Shown: in pieces, positions 41,332 through 50,425 of the stretch
Layout: each line of letters starts with the position of its first letter
How positions within the stretch are numbered: position 1 is the stretch's first letter
Assembly (NCBI RefSeq): GCF_020171945.1
Contig: NZ_JAIVAP010000001.1
Span: 558,001-622,000, forward strand
DNA from: Bacillus infantis
GTDB lineage: Bacteria; Bacillota; Bacilli; Bacillales; Cytobacillaceae
Length of the DNA: 64,000 bases
Direction of reading: 5' to 3'
Program-made: the position numbers and the translations under genes
Notes under the pieces: generated by a model
Seen by the model: the letters and a program-made list of their open reading frames with translations, nothing else
Told to the model about the DNA's origin: nothing
The model's database searches: none

Positions 41332-42192
41332 TTAGGCTCTGCTCTTTTTGAATGTCCAGTTGACAAGAAAAATTCCGAGAAAAATAAGTGCTCCCCCTGC
41401 TATTACATACCAATGGACAGCTTCCCCCAGAAGCAGCCATCCAGACAGAACGCCAAAAAATGGGGCAAGGAAAAGGAATGCGCTCGTTTTCCCTGGATCT
41501 CCTTTGCTCAATAAATAAAACCAGACAGCGAATTGGACAATAGACGCCATTACAGCGAGCCATAAGACAATAAAGATCGAAAGCTGCGTGATGTGCAGCT
41601 CAATCTTTTCCGCCGTCAAGCTCATAAGCAGCAGGACAATTCCTCCGAATAGAAGCTGATAAGCAGTCAAAACCCAGGTGTTGAATTGCCCTCCCCACCT
41701 TTTAATAAGCAATGTAGCGATTGCCCATGAAAAAGCTGCCCCGAGACCAAGGAGAGTGCCTGATTCCAGCTGGAATTGAAAGCCTAGTGTCAGTATTACA
41801 CCAAGAAATCCAGCAATGACGCCAATCCATTGGATCTTTGTATATTTTAGGCCGAAGAGGAGCGTGCCAAGAACTACTACAATCAACGGATTACTGAAGG
41901 TAAGAATGGACGATTCGCCCGCGGTGATGGTCCTTAAACTGAGAAAAATGCAGCCCATCACTCCTGCTGTCTGAAACAGGCCGATTAAGAACACTTTCAG
42001 CCAGTCTGTCATTGTGCCTGGACGCGGCAACCGGTGAACAATGGCTGCCATCAGCACCCCGGCAATGGTAAAGCGCAGCCCTGTCAGCATTAGGGGAGAG
42101 ATATAATCGAGCCCGATCTTCCCGATTGCGAAGGACGAACCCATTAGGGAAGTAGTCAAAAGGACCAGCAATATATAGGTATAGCGGTTCAT
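41332..42192 (-). CDS. EamA/DMT family transporter
   Basis: 286 residues from ATG 42192 behind GGGGAGATGC. Ten helices in two EamA repeats: first with SLMGSSFAIGKIGLDYISPL and SLRTITAGESSILTFSNPLI (part), second with GLGAAFSWAIATLLIKRWGG (part) and LFLAPFFGVLSGWLLLGEA. It exports metabolites or amino-acid-like compounds; substrate unknown. Confidence 0.85.
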   Translation of the reverse strand: MNRYTYILLVLLTTSLMGSSFAIGKIGLDYISPLMLTGLRFTIAGVLMAAIVHRLPRPGTMTDWLKVFLIGLFQTAGVMGCIFLSLRTITAGESSILTFSNPLIVVVLGTLLFGLKYTKIQWIGVIAGFLGVILTLGFQFQLESGTLLGLGAAFSWAIATLLIKRWGGQFNTWVLTAYQLLFGGIVLLLMSLTAEKIELHITQLSIFIVLWLAVMASIVQFAVWFYLLSKGDPGKTSAFLFLAPFFGVLSGWLLLGEAVHWYVIAGGALIFLGIFLVNWTFKKSRA

Positions 42193-42289
42193 ATCAGCAT
42201 CTCCCCTTGTTTTCATAAACTCTAAGTTCACCTATTCATTCTACAGGCAGACAGGCACCTACAGTCAACTAATCGGTTTCACAGCAGGC

Positions 42290-42322
42290 GAAGCAAAGCA
42301 GGACCTGATTCCAGATCCTGCT
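42290..42322 (-). terminator. Terminator of the BceAB transcript
   Basis: Minus-strand stem AGCAGGATCTG/CAGGTCCTGCT with one mismatch, 4-nt loop, and TTGCTT tail. Confidence 0.65.
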
Positions 42323-42327
42323 TCCTT

Positions 42328-44208
42328 TTACCTGAGCGCCCTCTTAATATTTTTCAAATACGCCGAACGTATGAATGCATAGTAGACTAGCTGAATCAGT
42401 AAAAAGCTTCCCAGCACAAGCGCAGATTCCTTGAAGAGCGAGGTGCCGAACATATTCTGCAAGCTGGTAAGGGCGACAGCACCATGGACAGCGGCAACGC
42501 ATACCGGTACAAAAAACAGGAGTCCAATCTGCACTGAAACCACCTTTGACAGTTCAGCATCCGTCAGCCCAATTTTTGCAATGCGGGAAAATTTCTTCTT
42601 ATCCTCATCAAGATCGCTAAAGAGCCTGAAGTAAAGGAAGCTCCCGGCCGCTACAAAAAACACAGCGCCGATAAATAGGCCGACAAATAGGATGGCGCCA
42701 TACCATTGGACGATCTTATCCAATTCATGAGCAAGCGGGAAAAAGCTGTATTCCTTTCCCAGTCTGCTGATCGGAAGCTCTTCCGCCAGTTCTTCCCCAA
42801 TATCCGAGGTACTTTTCCAATCTTTCACATCAAACATATAAAAATGCTGTTCGTTGGCAGAATCCTGCAGAGCAGCAAACTTATTGTCTGAAACAACATA
42901 AAAGCTCTCATAAGCAGGAAATGCATACGATTGTGTATTTCCTGCTGCGGAAATAGATTCTCCGCTTTCTACAAGGGTGAGGTTTGTTTGTTTTCCTTTT
43001 TCAGCAGGTGTTTTCATAGGCACTATTTTTATTGCTTCGTCTCCCACAGGGACTGCTGCATCGCCGCCTGCCGCTCTGGCTATCGGATTATATTCAGAGC
43101 TTTTGACAAACATCGCCCGCCTGTCGCCGACTGTCTGGTAAAGCCCGACAGCCCTAAATTCACGGTAGGAGATCCCCTCTTCCTGCAGCTTTGTCCGGAT
43201 TAGACCGACTTGAGCTGCTTCCTCCTTATTTCCTGCATAGCTGCTGTAATCAAAAGCAAACGGATTCTCCTCTTGAACCGCCTTGGTCATGACTGTCCTG
43301 AAACCGACCAGCGAGCCAATGGCCGAGAATGCCACAGTTGATACGATGGAAACAATGAAGAAGGTTCTGGCATTATCCTTCATCCGGTAGGCAAGGTCAG
43401 AGAAAAGAAGCAGATTCGTTCTTCTGAAGAGGAAAGAATGATTCTTCTTCAATCGGCCGATGATATATACGCTTAGCTGTGTAAAGAGAAAATAGGTGCC
43501 GATTATGACAACGGTGCTGACCGGCACTAATGCAACGCTCACATAGACACCCTCTACCTTAAGCGCTGTCAAATATCCCGCCCCGAGAAGGACTGCAGAC
43601 AGCAGGGCAAGCAGGCGTGAGGCTCTGGGCTCAGGCTTTGGAGCGGCACTTCCTTTAATGAACGCTGCCAGCTGATTTCCTCTGAATATGGAAACCGTGA
43701 AAATCGAGATAAAGACAAACAGCAGGACGAATGCACCTGCAGTCAGGCCCAGTGCTTCAAAGGGCATATAAAACGGCAAAGCCTCTTTTAGTCCAAGAAC
43801 ATTTTCTGCCGCAAGCAGGATGGCCTTCGCAAGGACAAGGCCAGTCCCGATTCCTATTAAAATCGAGATCAGGCCGATCATGATATTTTCCAGAAAGATC
43901 ATTTTTCTGAGCTGCATGCTTGTCATTCCATGCATAACGAGCAATCCCAGCTCCTTTTTTCTTGATTTCAGGAAAGCGCTCATGCTGAATAAGACAAAAA
44001 AGAAGGAAAACACATAAATGACGCCTTCCGCGAAATGCAGCCCAACCGAGACATGGCTGCCAATGCCTTCTGTTTTCAAGCCGGGATGAAAAGCAAAGAC
44101 AGCATACACGAAAAACACCATTACAGAAAAGGCGCTGCTCAGCAGATAAGCAGCATACAGCCGCTTGTTGCGGTGCACATTTTTAAACGCGAATTGACGA
44201 AAGGTCAT
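42328..44208 (-). CDS. bceB: BceB-type ABC transporter permease
   Basis: 626 residues from ATG 44208, inside the end of the ATPase gene (26-bp overlap) with GGGAGGGAATGC upstream. Ten-helix layout of the BceB family: FtsX-type block at 20-330, a large extracellular domain (about residues 310-510) between helices 7 and 8, and the C-terminal FtsX helices. The extracellular domain senses the peptide and passes the signal to the BceS-type kinase. Resistance would be to bacitracin or another cell-wall-active peptide; the exact one cannot be read. Confidence 0.9.
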   Translation of the reverse strand: MTFRQFAFKNVHRNKRLYAAYLLSSAFSVMVFFVYAVFAFHPGLKTEGIGSHVSVGLHFAEGVIYVFSFFFVLFSMSAFLKSRKKELGLLVMHGMTSMQLRKMIFLENIMIGLISILIGIGTGLVLAKAILLAAENVLGLKEALPFYMPFEALGLTAGAFVLLFVFISIFTVSIFRGNQLAAFIKGSAAPKPEPRASRLLALLSAVLLGAGYLTALKVEGVYVSVALVPVSTVVIIGTYFLFTQLSVYIIGRLKKNHSFLFRRTNLLLFSDLAYRMKDNARTFFIVSIVSTVAFSAIGSLVGFRTVMTKAVQEENPFAFDYSSYAGNKEEAAQVGLIRTKLQEEGISYREFRAVGLYQTVGDRRAMFVKSSEYNPIARAAGGDAAVPVGDEAIKIVPMKTPAEKGKQTNLTLVESGESISAAGNTQSYAFPAYESFYVVSDNKFAALQDSANEQHFYMFDVKDWKSTSDIGEELAEELPISRLGKEYSFFPLAHELDKIVQWYGAILFVGLFIGAVFFVAAGSFLYFRLFSDLDEDKKKFSRIAKIGLTDAELSKVVSVQIGLLFFVPVCVAAVHGAVALTSLQNMFGTSLFKESALVLGSFLLIQLVYYAFIRSAYLKNIKRALR

Positions 44209-44956
44209 GTGCATTCCCTCCCAGGATTGAAAGCATATCGATGATTTTTTGGAAAAATGCCTGCCGGCTGTCTCCCTGCCTGATTTCATTGTATAGTCTG
44301 CCGTCCTTGATAAAGACGACCCGGTCACAATAACTGGCAGCCAGTGGGTCATGCGTGACAAGCAGCATGGTCGTTCCGTCAGCTTTATTTATGTCCGACA
44401 TTGTCTCCATTACATCGCGTGAAGCCTTTGAGTCCAGATTCCCGGTCGGTTCATCCGCAAGCAGCAGCTTCGGTGTATGAATGATTGCCCTTGCAATCGC
44501 GGCCCTTTGAGCCTGACCGCCCGAAATTTCATACGTCCTTTTATTCATGATCGGACTAATGCCAAGCTTGCCGGCCACCTTTTCTGCTTTCTCTTCCATT
44601 ACTTTCAGGCGGACCCCATCCAAAGTTAAGGGGAGCAAAATGTTTTCTTTTACAGTCAGTGTCTCCAGCAGGTTAAAATCCTGAAACACAAAACCAAGCT
44701 CCCTCCTGCGGAATTTTGCTAAATCATTTTTCTTCAGCATATTCGGATTTTTTCCTTCTATCAGTATTTCGCCCGAAGTAGGGGAATCAATCGTGGATAT
44801 CATATTCAGCAGCGTAGTCTTCCCGCTGCCTGACGGGCCCATAATACCGGTGAACTCCCCTTTGCTGATTTCAAGGCTGAGTTCTGATAACGCCCGGTAA
44901 GATACCTTGCCTGCATAAACTTTGCTCAGCCGTTTTATCTGAAGCATATTATTCAT
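44183..44956 (-). CDS. bceA: BceA-type ABC transporter ATP-binding protein
   Basis: 257 residues. Walker A GPSGSGKTT (40-48), Q-loop FQDFNLLETLT, signature SGGQAQR (145-151), Walker B LLLADEPTG. MacB/BceA class. It is followed by, and overlaps, the permease gene, and is preceded by the kinase gene after 55 bp. That gap may hold an extra promoter but I could not identify a BceR-type site. Confidence 0.95.
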   Translation of the reverse strand: MNNMLQIKRLSKVYAGKVSYRALSELSLEISKGEFTGIMGPSGSGKTTLLNMISTIDSPTSGEILIEGKNPNMLKKNDLAKFRRRELGFVFQDFNLLETLTVKENILLPLTLDGVRLKVMEEKAEKVAGKLGISPIMNKRTYEISGGQAQRAAIARAIIHTPKLLLADEPTGNLDSKASRDVMETMSDINKADGTTMLLVTHDPLAASYCDRVVFIKDGRLYNEIRQGDSRQAFFQKIIDMLSILGGNAHDLSSIRV

Positions 44957-45011
44957 ATAGCTTCTCCTCTCTTTCTTCTGTTGCTTTTATGTTAAAGGAG
45001 AACAGAATGCT

Positions 45012-46040
45012 TCAGCTATCGAAGTTCCTTTCAGTTGCCTTACAATTTTGTAAGATGCTGTTCGGCTCATTGAATTTTAAGCGAACAGCAGTCCCTTTTC
45101 CTACCTCGGATTCCAGCTCCAATTGGAAATGAAGCTTACGGCTGATCTCTGAAACAAGATACAGCCCCATTCCCGTTGATTCCGGAAAGCGGCGCCCATT
45201 TTCTCCCGTAAAAAATGGCTGGCATACGCGCTCTATATCACCCGCAGGTATTCCCGGACCGCGATCCCTCACTTCCAAAATGACAGTTTCACCTTCCTTT
45301 CGGCATGAAATGGTCACCTTCTGATGTGTACCCTTTGAATATTTAATGCTATTGATTAGAATTTGGGAGACGGCAAAATCAAGCCATTTCCTGTCAGAGT
45401 GTACAATAAGCTCCGATTCTGCATATATGTCCGGGTAGACTTCATTCCGGATGAATAAGCGCTTGTTTTCCTGCACTAGTCTTGCAGCAAGCTCCTTCAG
45501 TCCCACTGGCTCTGCTTGAAAGTCCTGTTCGAAAGCCTTAAGCCTTGCACTGTACAGCACTGTGTCCAGCCCCTTTTGGATTCTGTCTATTTCTTCCCTG
45601 ATGCTTTCGCGGCTTATCTCGTCTTCATCCTGCAGGAGCAGCTCGATAACGGAAAGAGGCGTTTTCATTTGATGGACCCACTGGTTCATGAAGATGAGAT
45701 GTTCATTTTTATCTTTCTCCCATTGCGCAAGCTTGTTCTCATAATGCTGGTATTGAATCAGCAATAGCTGGTCAAGGGCTTCGGCCATCGGATAAAAGCC
45801 TGTTGCTGAAATGGATTCATCGAGTGTCGCAAGAGGATCAGTAAGCCGGGCATAATATTTCCTCATACCCATATAACGGAAGAACAGATAACCTGACAGC
45901 AGGAAAAGGCCAAAAAATACAGTATACAGACTCACCTTAAAATCATGGAATCCGGCCAGCCGGTAAATGATAAGCACGGAGAAAAGCATGACTGCATGAA
46001 GAAATATGATGCCAAGATGATCCTTGAAAAAGAGCTTCAC
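45012..46040 (-). CDS. bceS: BceS-type intramembrane-sensing histidine kinase
   Basis: 342 residues. Two N-terminal helices with almost no extracellular loop (about 10-56), typical of intramembrane-sensing kinases. DHp motif FMNQWVHQMKTPLSV (His 123), N box ILINSIKYS, and G boxes DRGPGIPAGD and ESTGMGLYLVSE. It relies on the BceAB transporter as its sensor. It follows the regulator gene by 1 bp. Confidence 0.92.
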   Translation of the reverse strand: MKLFFKDHLGIIFLHAVMLFSVLIIYRLAGFHDFKVSLYTVFFGLFLLSGYLFFRYMGMRKYYARLTDPLATLDESISATGFYPMAEALDQLLLIQYQHYENKLAQWEKDKNEHLIFMNQWVHQMKTPLSVIELLLQDEDEISRESIREEIDRIQKGLDTVLYSARLKAFEQDFQAEPVGLKELAARLVQENKRLFIRNEVYPDIYAESELIVHSDRKWLDFAVSQILINSIKYSKGTHQKVTISCRKEGETVILEVRDRGPGIPAGDIERVCQPFFTGENGRRFPESTGMGLYLVSEISRKLHFQLELESEVGKGTAVRLKFNEPNSILQNCKATERNFDS

Positions 46041-46041
46041 C

Positions 46042-46743
46042 TCACTCGCCCCTTTTCCAGGTATTATGGAGCTGATAGCCCGCTCCCCTTACTGTCTCGA
46101 CAGCTTCTGTGATGGAAAGCTCCCGGAGCTTTTTCCTGACCCTGTTCATATTGACATTCAGCGTATTTTCATCCACATAGGCCTGATCATCCCACAGCTT
46201 TTCCAGCAGAGCTTCCCTGCTGGCAATGCGGGGATATCTCTTCAAAAGGATTTCAAGCACGGCGCATTCATTCTTTGTGACCTGAGCCTGCTTATCTCCA
46301 TACATAAGCAAGAGCCTTTCCGGATAGAGCATAAGCCCCTCCGCTTCCACGATTCGCTCTTCCAGCTTGGGAGCATACTCTCCATAAGCTCTCCTCAAAT
46401 GGCTCCTGATTTTGGCCAGGACCACCTCGTAATGAAATGGCTTCGTTATGTAATCATCCCCTCCATGCTCTAATGCCATGATCTGGTCCATCTCACCAGC
46501 ACGGGCTGAGATGAAAATGATCGGGCAGGTGGTCAGCTGCCTGAGCTGGCGGGTCCAATAAAATCCGTCAAAACTCGGTAGATTGATATCCATCAGCACC
46601 ATAGCGGGCTGCTCTCTTTCAAAGTTTTTGACTACCTGGCCGAACTCTGTGCATACGACCGCTTCATAGCCGTACTTGATGAGGTGCGCCTGCAGCAGCT
46701 CTGCTATTTTTATATCATCTTCAACAAGCAGTATTTTCTGCAT
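46042..46743 (-). CDS. bceR: BceR-type response regulator (OmpR family)
   Basis: 233 residues. Receiver domain with acidic pocket VEDD (8-10), phospho-Asp 52 (LMDINLP), Lys near 103 in ITKPFHYEV, and a C-terminal winged helix (NTLNVNMNRVRKKLRELSI). First gene of the bceR-bceS-bceA-bceB order, which is the standard arrangement. Confidence 0.92.
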   Translation of the reverse strand: MQKILLVEDDIKIAELLQAHLIKYGYEAVVCTEFGQVVKNFEREQPAMVLMDINLPSFDGFYWTRQLRQLTTCPIIFISARAGEMDQIMALEHGGDDYITKPFHYEVVLAKIRSHLRRAYGEYAPKLEERIVEAEGLMLYPERLLLMYGDKQAQVTKNECAVLEILLKRYPRIASREALLEKLWDDQAYVDENTLNVNMNRVRKKLRELSITEAVETVRGAGYQLHNTWKRGE

Positions 46744-46984
46744 ATCTTCTCTCCTGTAAAAAAGTATGTTCCTATTTTATCAGATTGAGGTCATTGGAGT
46801 AACACAACAGGAACAATTTTCCATCAGGAATGCCATAAACATGCTCATAACTCCCAGTTTTAACCCGGGAGCAAGCTGATCTGATTTTTAACCGATTTTT
46901 AAACATCAGCTTACCCTATATTAACCTGCCGGTATTATAATGGAAATAAATGGTTTTAATTTTATATGGAAGGAGAAAAAATGA

Positions 46985-47461
46985 ATGCTTGAATGGGCTC
47001 AATCTGCCAGCGTGTTCTGGCAATATGTTATTATTTTCATACTTGCAGCTGCACCCTGGATGGATGTGTCCATCGTTGTGCCGCTTGGAGTTGTTTGGGG
47101 TCTCCCGCCGTTTTGGACAGGTGTGGCGGCATTTGCCGGCAGCCTGCTTCTGCTTCTTTTGCTAGCCTTCTTTTTTGAGCAGTTCTTTAAGTGGAGGAAC
47201 ACAAGAAGAGCGAAAAAAGGAGCGGCCGGCCCTACGAAAAGAGATAAGCGCTCCCGGCAGATTTGGGAGAAATACGGAATCCCGGGGCTAGCCCTTCTTG
47301 CTCCGATCCTAGTCGGGACGGATATTGCAGCCATTGCGGCTTTTTCCTTCGGAGCCTCCCGTTCCCGGGTGCTTGCATGGATGACAGTCAGCCTTGCTGT
47401 ATGGACTGTCATATTTGCAGTCGCTTCTGCCTATGGCATCAGCTTGCTGAAATTCACATAA
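46985..47461 (+). CDS. Small multidrug export family protein
   Basis: 158 residues from ATG 46985 behind GGAAGGAG. Helices at about 11-35, 40-62, 95-118 and 128-150; conserved starts IIFILAAAPWMDVSIVVPLG and GIPGLALLAPILVGTDIAAI, typical of the Sm_multidrug_ex family (PF06695). The loop 68-90 is very basic (RNTRRAKKGAAGPTKRDKRS). Actual transport of drugs is not established for the family. Confidence 0.8.
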   Translation: MLEWAQSASVFWQYVIIFILAAAPWMDVSIVVPLGVVWGLPPFWTGVAAFAGSLLLLLLLAFFFEQFFKWRNTRRAKKGAAGPTKRDKRSRQIWEKYGIPGLALLAPILVGTDIAAIAAFSFGASRSRVLAWMTVSLAVWTVIFAVASAYGISLLKFT

Positions 47462-47467
47462 GATGTG

Positions 47468-48580
47468 TTACCTTTGACGCAGCTTAACCCGGTAATGGCG
47501 CATCGATTTTGGGATACCCCTCAATTCGAGGGTACCTGTGTAAGTCAGCTCCCTTATCCGGTACTCCAGGTAAAATAAATCTGTGTCCGGCAAGTCTATT
47601 TCTGCTATGGCTCCAATTAGGTGACCCGCTTTGACAAAGCCATCATCACTGTCAGCTTCTATTTCTTTTATCGTTTCCACGATTAATCTGTCTAAATGGT
47701 CCTCTCGAACGGAGACAATGCTTCCATTTTCCCAAATGCGCAAAACAGATTGAGTGCGGGTAAGTTTTTCCCACTCACTCAGCATCTTCATACGCTCTTT
47801 TTCGCTCAGAGGGGTGTTTTCTTTGCCCCTCTTAAAAATAAGCGACAAATTGCCGGTCTCCATTTGGCTTGTATAACGGGCAGGTCCATTATTCTTCAAG
47901 CCCATTTCAGAAAAGAGGCCCGTGGAATTGATGACGATTATGTCATTATTCATGTCCTTTAGCAGAGTCATCATATAGCGGAGATTTGCCTGCTCGTCCG
48001 CATTTTCGCCTGCCCATATGTAAATGGGCAGCTTCTCAGGAATATGAGCTATTTCCAGAAGCATGTTGTCATTTTTCTGGTCAAGTTCGAAATCGTCCAA
48101 CGGATAATTGATATGGTCAAACATCCAGTCAGCACGCTGTTTTTTTCCCTCTTCAGTATCCAGTTTCCATAGAGGCCCAATGCTAAGATGCTCGATCTGG
48201 CCGATCACTTTCCCGGGATGGGGCAGCATAACCCTGATGCTGCCGGCAGCGGATTCTGATGGTGCAATATGGACAGCGGAATATGAGTATCTTCTCCTGC
48301 TCTCTGTTTCATGTTTATGCTGCTGAATCGCCCTGTTGATTATTTTGAGCATTTTATAGTGGTTTTCAAGACTCATGAAATAACCGCGGCCTTCCAGAGG
48401 CTGATGATTTTCATGATTGAAATCGGAGAAATTCTCTCCGGATGGCATCTCATAAGTCTGTTTCTCCAGTTCACCTAAACCATTGAAATCCAGCAATTCA
48501 GTTCCATTTATTTTGTAGACGAAAACAATATTCGGCTCAGCGCAGAAATAAACAAATGGGTATCTGATTCTTGAAGGCAT
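47468..48580 (-). CDS. DUF1835/DUF3658 domain protein
   Basis: 370 residues. Residues about 100-230 carry the DUF1835 pattern (VHIAPSESAAGSIRVML, IGQIEHLSIGPLWKLDTEEG in parts), the C-terminal 110 residues the DUF3658 pattern (SVLRIWENGSIVSVREDHLD, KAGHLIGAIAEIDLPDTDLF). The first 95 residues are an extra region. Soluble, unknown function. Its ATG directly follows the TGA of the GNAT gene, so the two are coupled. Confidence 0.75.
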   Translation of the reverse strand: MPSRIRYPFVYFCAEPNIVFVYKINGTELLDFNGLGELEKQTYEMPSGENFSDFNHENHQPLEGRGYFMSLENHYKMLKIINRAIQQHKHETESRRRYSYSAVHIAPSESAAGSIRVMLPHPGKVIGQIEHLSIGPLWKLDTEEGKKQRADWMFDHINYPLDDFELDQKNDNMLLEIAHIPEKLPIYIWAGENADEQANLRYMMTLLKDMNNDIIVINSTGLFSEMGLKNNGPARYTSQMETGNLSLIFKRGKENTPLSEKERMKMLSEWEKLTRTQSVLRIWENGSIVSVREDHLDRLIVETIKEIEADSDDGFVKAGHLIGAIAEIDLPDTDLFYLEYRIRELTYTGTLELRGIPKSMRHYRVKLRQR

Positions 48581-49123
48581 TCAGTCAACCCCCATTACTG
48601 AGGCATTATGGTTTAGCATCCATTCTTCACCAAGAATCGCATAATAGAATTCATCCCACCATCCGTCACCATGCGGAATGCATTTCTTGAAAAACCCTTC
48701 TCTTCTCATCCCGATTTTTTCCATAACCTTAAAGGATGCGATATTTTCCGGCTGGCAGGTAGCAATGATCCTGTGAAGATTCATTTGCTCGAACCCATGC
48801 TTCAAAACAGCATATGCTGCTTCAGATGCTATGCCCCTGTTATGAAAATGAGGGTTCATCACCCAGCCGATCTCATATGTATGTGTTCCAAAATAGGGGT
48901 GAAAAACGATATGGCCGGCAAGCTGGCTGTTTTCTTTCATAATGACTGGATAATTTCTCGCTTCAGTTATGTTTTCCTTCACAAACTTCATGGCAGCTTC
49001 TTCATCGAAAACACCTTCCGGAATATACTCCATGACTTTTGCATCAGAGGTATACGTATAAAGTTCACGCCAGTCTTCCTCATGAAAATCCCTGATGATC
49101 AGCCGTTCTGTTTCTATATACAT
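48581..49123 (-). CDS. GNAT N-acetyltransferase, RimJ/RimL type
   Basis: 180 residues. Opening TERLIIRDFHEEDWRELY, acetyl-CoA loop IGWVMNPHFHNRGIASEAAY, and TCQPENIASFKVMEKIGMRR with a YYAILGEEW end, as in RimJ-like enzymes. Substrate unknown. First gene of a two-gene unit with the DUF1835 protein. Confidence 0.85.
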   Translation of the reverse strand: MYIETERLIIRDFHEEDWRELYTYTSDAKVMEYIPEGVFDEEAAMKFVKENITEARNYPVIMKENSQLAGHIVFHPYFGTHTYEIGWVMNPHFHNRGIASEAAYAVLKHGFEQMNLHRIIATCQPENIASFKVMEKIGMRREGFFKKCIPHGDGWWDEFYYAILGEEWMLNHNASVMGVD

Positions 49124-49346
49124 TGATTATGCTCCTTTGTATTCAGATCAACTGACAATATTCGGCATTTAATAGAGGAATTCCTGCTGAGCGGGTTTGT
49201 TTTTTTCAGTTGAAGATGCAAACTACTTTTATCGTTTTTTAACAGTAAAAGCACTTTGTTATCATGAACCGCAGGCACAGAAAAAGATGAGAAAGTGATG
49301 AGCTTGCTATTGGAGTTATGGCAGCAAGGAAGTTTCATAGATATAA

Positions 49347-49376
49347 TAAAAAGCCCCGCATCCTAGTTTGCGGGGC
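49347..49376 (-). terminator. Intrinsic terminator of msrA
   Basis: Minus-strand perfect stem GCCCCGCA/TGCGGGGC, 8-nt loop, five T residues. Confidence 0.9.
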
Positions 49377-49387
49377 CTGGAAGAGCT

Positions 49388-49918
49388 TTATTTTTCCCAG
49401 TGCTCTTTGATAAATTCATCTCGCCCTGATTTTTCTCTGTCTTCCTTATAATGGGCGGAATTTTTCTTATAATAATCCTGGTGATAATCTTCAGCCGGAT
49501 AGAAGGTTTCAGCTGGCAGCACCTTTGTTACAATCGGCTTGCTGAACTTTCCGCTTTCAGCAAGCTTATTGCGGGCAGCAATCGCTTTGTCTCTCTGAGT
49601 TTCATTATGATAGAATACAGCAGTCCGGTATTGGTCCCCGCGGTCATGGAACTGGCCGCCTTCATCTGTAGGATCTATCTGCTGCCAGAACAGTTCAAGC
49701 AGGTTTTCATATGGAAACACTTCAGGATCAAATTCAATCTGGACGACCTCATAATGACCGCTGTCCCCTTTTTTCACGTCTTCATATGTGGGATTGACAA
49801 CATGTCCGCCGGTATAGCCGGAAATGATGCTATATATTCCGTCAAATTGATCAAAAGGCTTGACCATGCACCAAAAGCAGCCCCCAGCAAAAGTTGCCAA
49901 TTCTTTTCTCTCTGTCAT
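49388..49918 (-). CDS. msrA: Peptide-methionine (S)-S-oxide reductase
   Basis: 176 residues from ATG 49918 behind AAAGGTGAT. Active-site motif GGCFWC (Cys near residue 15), then GYTGGHVVNPTYEDV, HYEVVQIEFDPE, DQYRTAVFYH and a C-terminal YHQDYYKKN. It reduces the S-form of methionine sulfoxide in proteins. The residue after GCFW is Cys rather than the usual Gly/Cys variants, which is allowed in the family. No MsrB is fused or adjacent. Confidence 0.95.
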   Translation of the reverse strand: MTERKELATFAGGCFWCMVKPFDQFDGIYSIISGYTGGHVVNPTYEDVKKGDSGHYEVVQIEFDPEVFPYENLLELFWQQIDPTDEGGQFHDRGDQYRTAVFYHNETQRDKAIAARNKLAESGKFSKPIVTKVLPAETFYPAEDYHQDYYKKNSAHYKEDREKSGRDEFIKEHWEK

Positions 49919-50117
49919 TCGCAAATCACCTTTTCTATTAAATATGAGAAGCTTTTCTACCAGTTTACCACCTCCAAGGGCTTTTGGATATTCTCATGTT
50001 TAGTATAAAAAACTTTTACTGGGCAAATGTCCATTTTTTAAATTCCCCATCATAATTGGGGGCAACCGCCCTCCTGCTGCATAGCATACAGAGAAAAAGA
50101 GACTGGAGGCTATGCAA

Positions 50118-50375
50118 ATGAATCCTTATATGGCAATTCCTGAGTATGCATATCAGCAGCATGATGAGAGGTTCCTTCCGCTTCTGGCAATTGGCGCAGC
50201 TACCGGCGGGTTCGGCTTTGGCCGCCCTGGATGGGGCTATGGCGGATACGGATTTGGCTACGGACGTCCTGGATGGGGCTATGGCCGTCCTGGATGGGGC
50301 TATGGCAGGCCTGGCTGGGGTTATGGACGTCCTGGATGGGGCTATGGCTTCGGACGACCAGGCTTTTGGTATTAA
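50118..50375 (+). CDS. Gly-rich protein with GYGRPGW repeats
   Basis: 85 residues from ATG 50118 with GGAGG 8 bp upstream. After a short polar N-terminus (MNPYMAIPEYAYQQHDERFL) the rest is low complexity: RPGWGY occurs five times, mostly in a 7-residue repeat (GRPGWGY) coded by near-identical 21-bp DNA units. The composition (Gly, Tyr, Trp, Arg, Pro) is like some spore-coat or surface proteins, but no function is shown. Followed by a strong terminator. Confidence 0.8.
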   Translation: MNPYMAIPEYAYQQHDERFLPLLAIGAATGGFGFGRPGWGYGGYGFGYGRPGWGYGRPGWGYGRPGWGYGRPGWGYGFGRPGFWY

Positions 50376-50390
50376 TAAATAATTGGAGGA

Positions 50391-50425
50391 ACATGCAAAG
50401 CAAATGCTTTGCATGTTTTCTCTTT
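50391..50425 (+). terminator. Intrinsic terminator between convergent genes
   Basis: Perfect 12-bp stem ACATGCAAAGCA/TGCTTTGCATGT with a 2-nt loop and T-rich tail. Confidence 0.85.
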
